Shown piece by piece: positions 63,577 to 64,000 of a DNA stretch of 64,000 nucleotides. Within the stretch, counting starts at the first letter, position 1; each line of letters begins with the position of its first letter. Source of the DNA: Notospermus geniculatus (Eukaryota > Nemertea > Pilidiophora > Heteronemertea > Lineidae); contig NMRB01000964.1 in NCBI GenBank assembly GCA_002633025.1, positions 130,740 through 194,739 of the forward strand. The letters run 5' to 3'. The notes beneath the pieces were generated by a model. That model worked only from the letters and a program-made list of their open reading frames with translations. It was not told the DNA's origin and made no database searches. Position numbers and translations under genes: made by a program.

Positions 63577-64000
63577 TAACTTACAGGTACTGCACTTTAT
63601 CAGGCTTTTGTGTGAGGCAATTGAACTCCCGAAAGTTGATCTTCCGGTAGGCCAGTTTTGTATGAGAACACAGACATGACAAAGAAGGTTGCATTGTTTG
63701 CTTGAGATGAAGATAAGGAACCCTACCTGAAGAAACGATTAATTCCAAGAGTAAGTGAACGATAAACCACAAATATGTCATAGCCAATGCCTTCTTCGCC
63801 TGCGTTATCATGTTGAGTTTGTAGTCGGGTCCTCACTGGACTTGTGCAACTCTTCAATATTGTCCGCAACACAAGTCCGGATGTCCCCGTGAAACTTAAC
63901 ACAGATTCCTTGAAATTTTCGTGTACATTACAGGTGTGTTATGAGTGCATGACGTCTGATGAGCATTTTGTGTGCATGACACTCGTTGTGTCCAGGAACA
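63577..64000. other. No gene seen
   Basis: Unique sequence to the window end. Confidence 0.5.

Noticed and set aside
1-64000. CRISPR arrays, operons or prokaryotic promoters
   Set aside because: Repeats are adjacent tandem units or inverted pairs, not spaced arrays; gene spacing, splice signals and element types are eukaryotic.

Overview
The window is eukaryotic and almost certainly from a marine invertebrate. There are no operons and no dense ORFs. Genes are sparse (three convincing coding regions in 64 kb), intron signals are of the GT...TTTTGCAG type, and foldback transposable elements lie every 1-2 kb. The words ACATGTA and TAGGCCTA are strikingly frequent. Paired intronless RING/B-box genes together with an intronless POT-type transporter fit an echinoderm-, hemichordate- or amphioxus-like genome best. 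This is a guess from style, and a lophotrochozoan cannot be excluded. Two assembly gaps (one N at 7004; 37 N at 53151-53187) show that it is a draft scaffold.

Layout. 1-13 kb: no convincing gene; foldback elements, a 41-bp minisatellite, a 478-bp block repeated across the single N, and a 270-bp near-identical duplicated segment with an open frame. 13-26 kb: one decayed LINE 3' end, several MITEs, a 385-bp duplicated block that carries a second 76-bp direct repeat beside it, and a ~1-kb foldback with ~370-bp arms. 26.9-40.4 kb: a tandemly duplicated TRIM-like locus. Each unit holds a probable 5' non-coding exon, an intron, one large coding exon (694 and 699 aa; RING, two B-boxes, coiled coil, and a C-terminal region that I cannot assign) and a related 3' flank. 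Between the two genes lies a deleted third copy (pseudogene). The intron of the second gene holds a perfect 135-bp inverted repeat and a 284-bp-unit repeat with a nested hAT-like element. 40-48 kb: degenerate tandem repeats and nested MITEs. 48.7-50.4 kb (minus strand): a 566-aa POT/SLC15-like transporter whose last 29 residues and stop codon lie in the terminal inverted repeat of a hAT-like element with a perfect 8-bp target duplication. 50-64 kb: no convincing gene; satellites, nested foldback elements, a tRNA-SINE-like scrap and a TCTTGG-rich array.

Taken together, the window is a good stratigraphic section of non-autonomous DNA transposons. At least six target-duplication classes are visible (TA, TAA/TTA, TTAA, CCGG, 5 bp, 8 bp), and five or more insertions sit inside other repeats, so the pre-insertion site can be read. 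The two TRIM-like proteins probably act as cytoplasmic E3 ubiquitin ligases of the expanded invertebrate TRIM type; the transporter probably sits in a membrane. Nothing in the sequence ties the transporter functionally to the TRIM genes.
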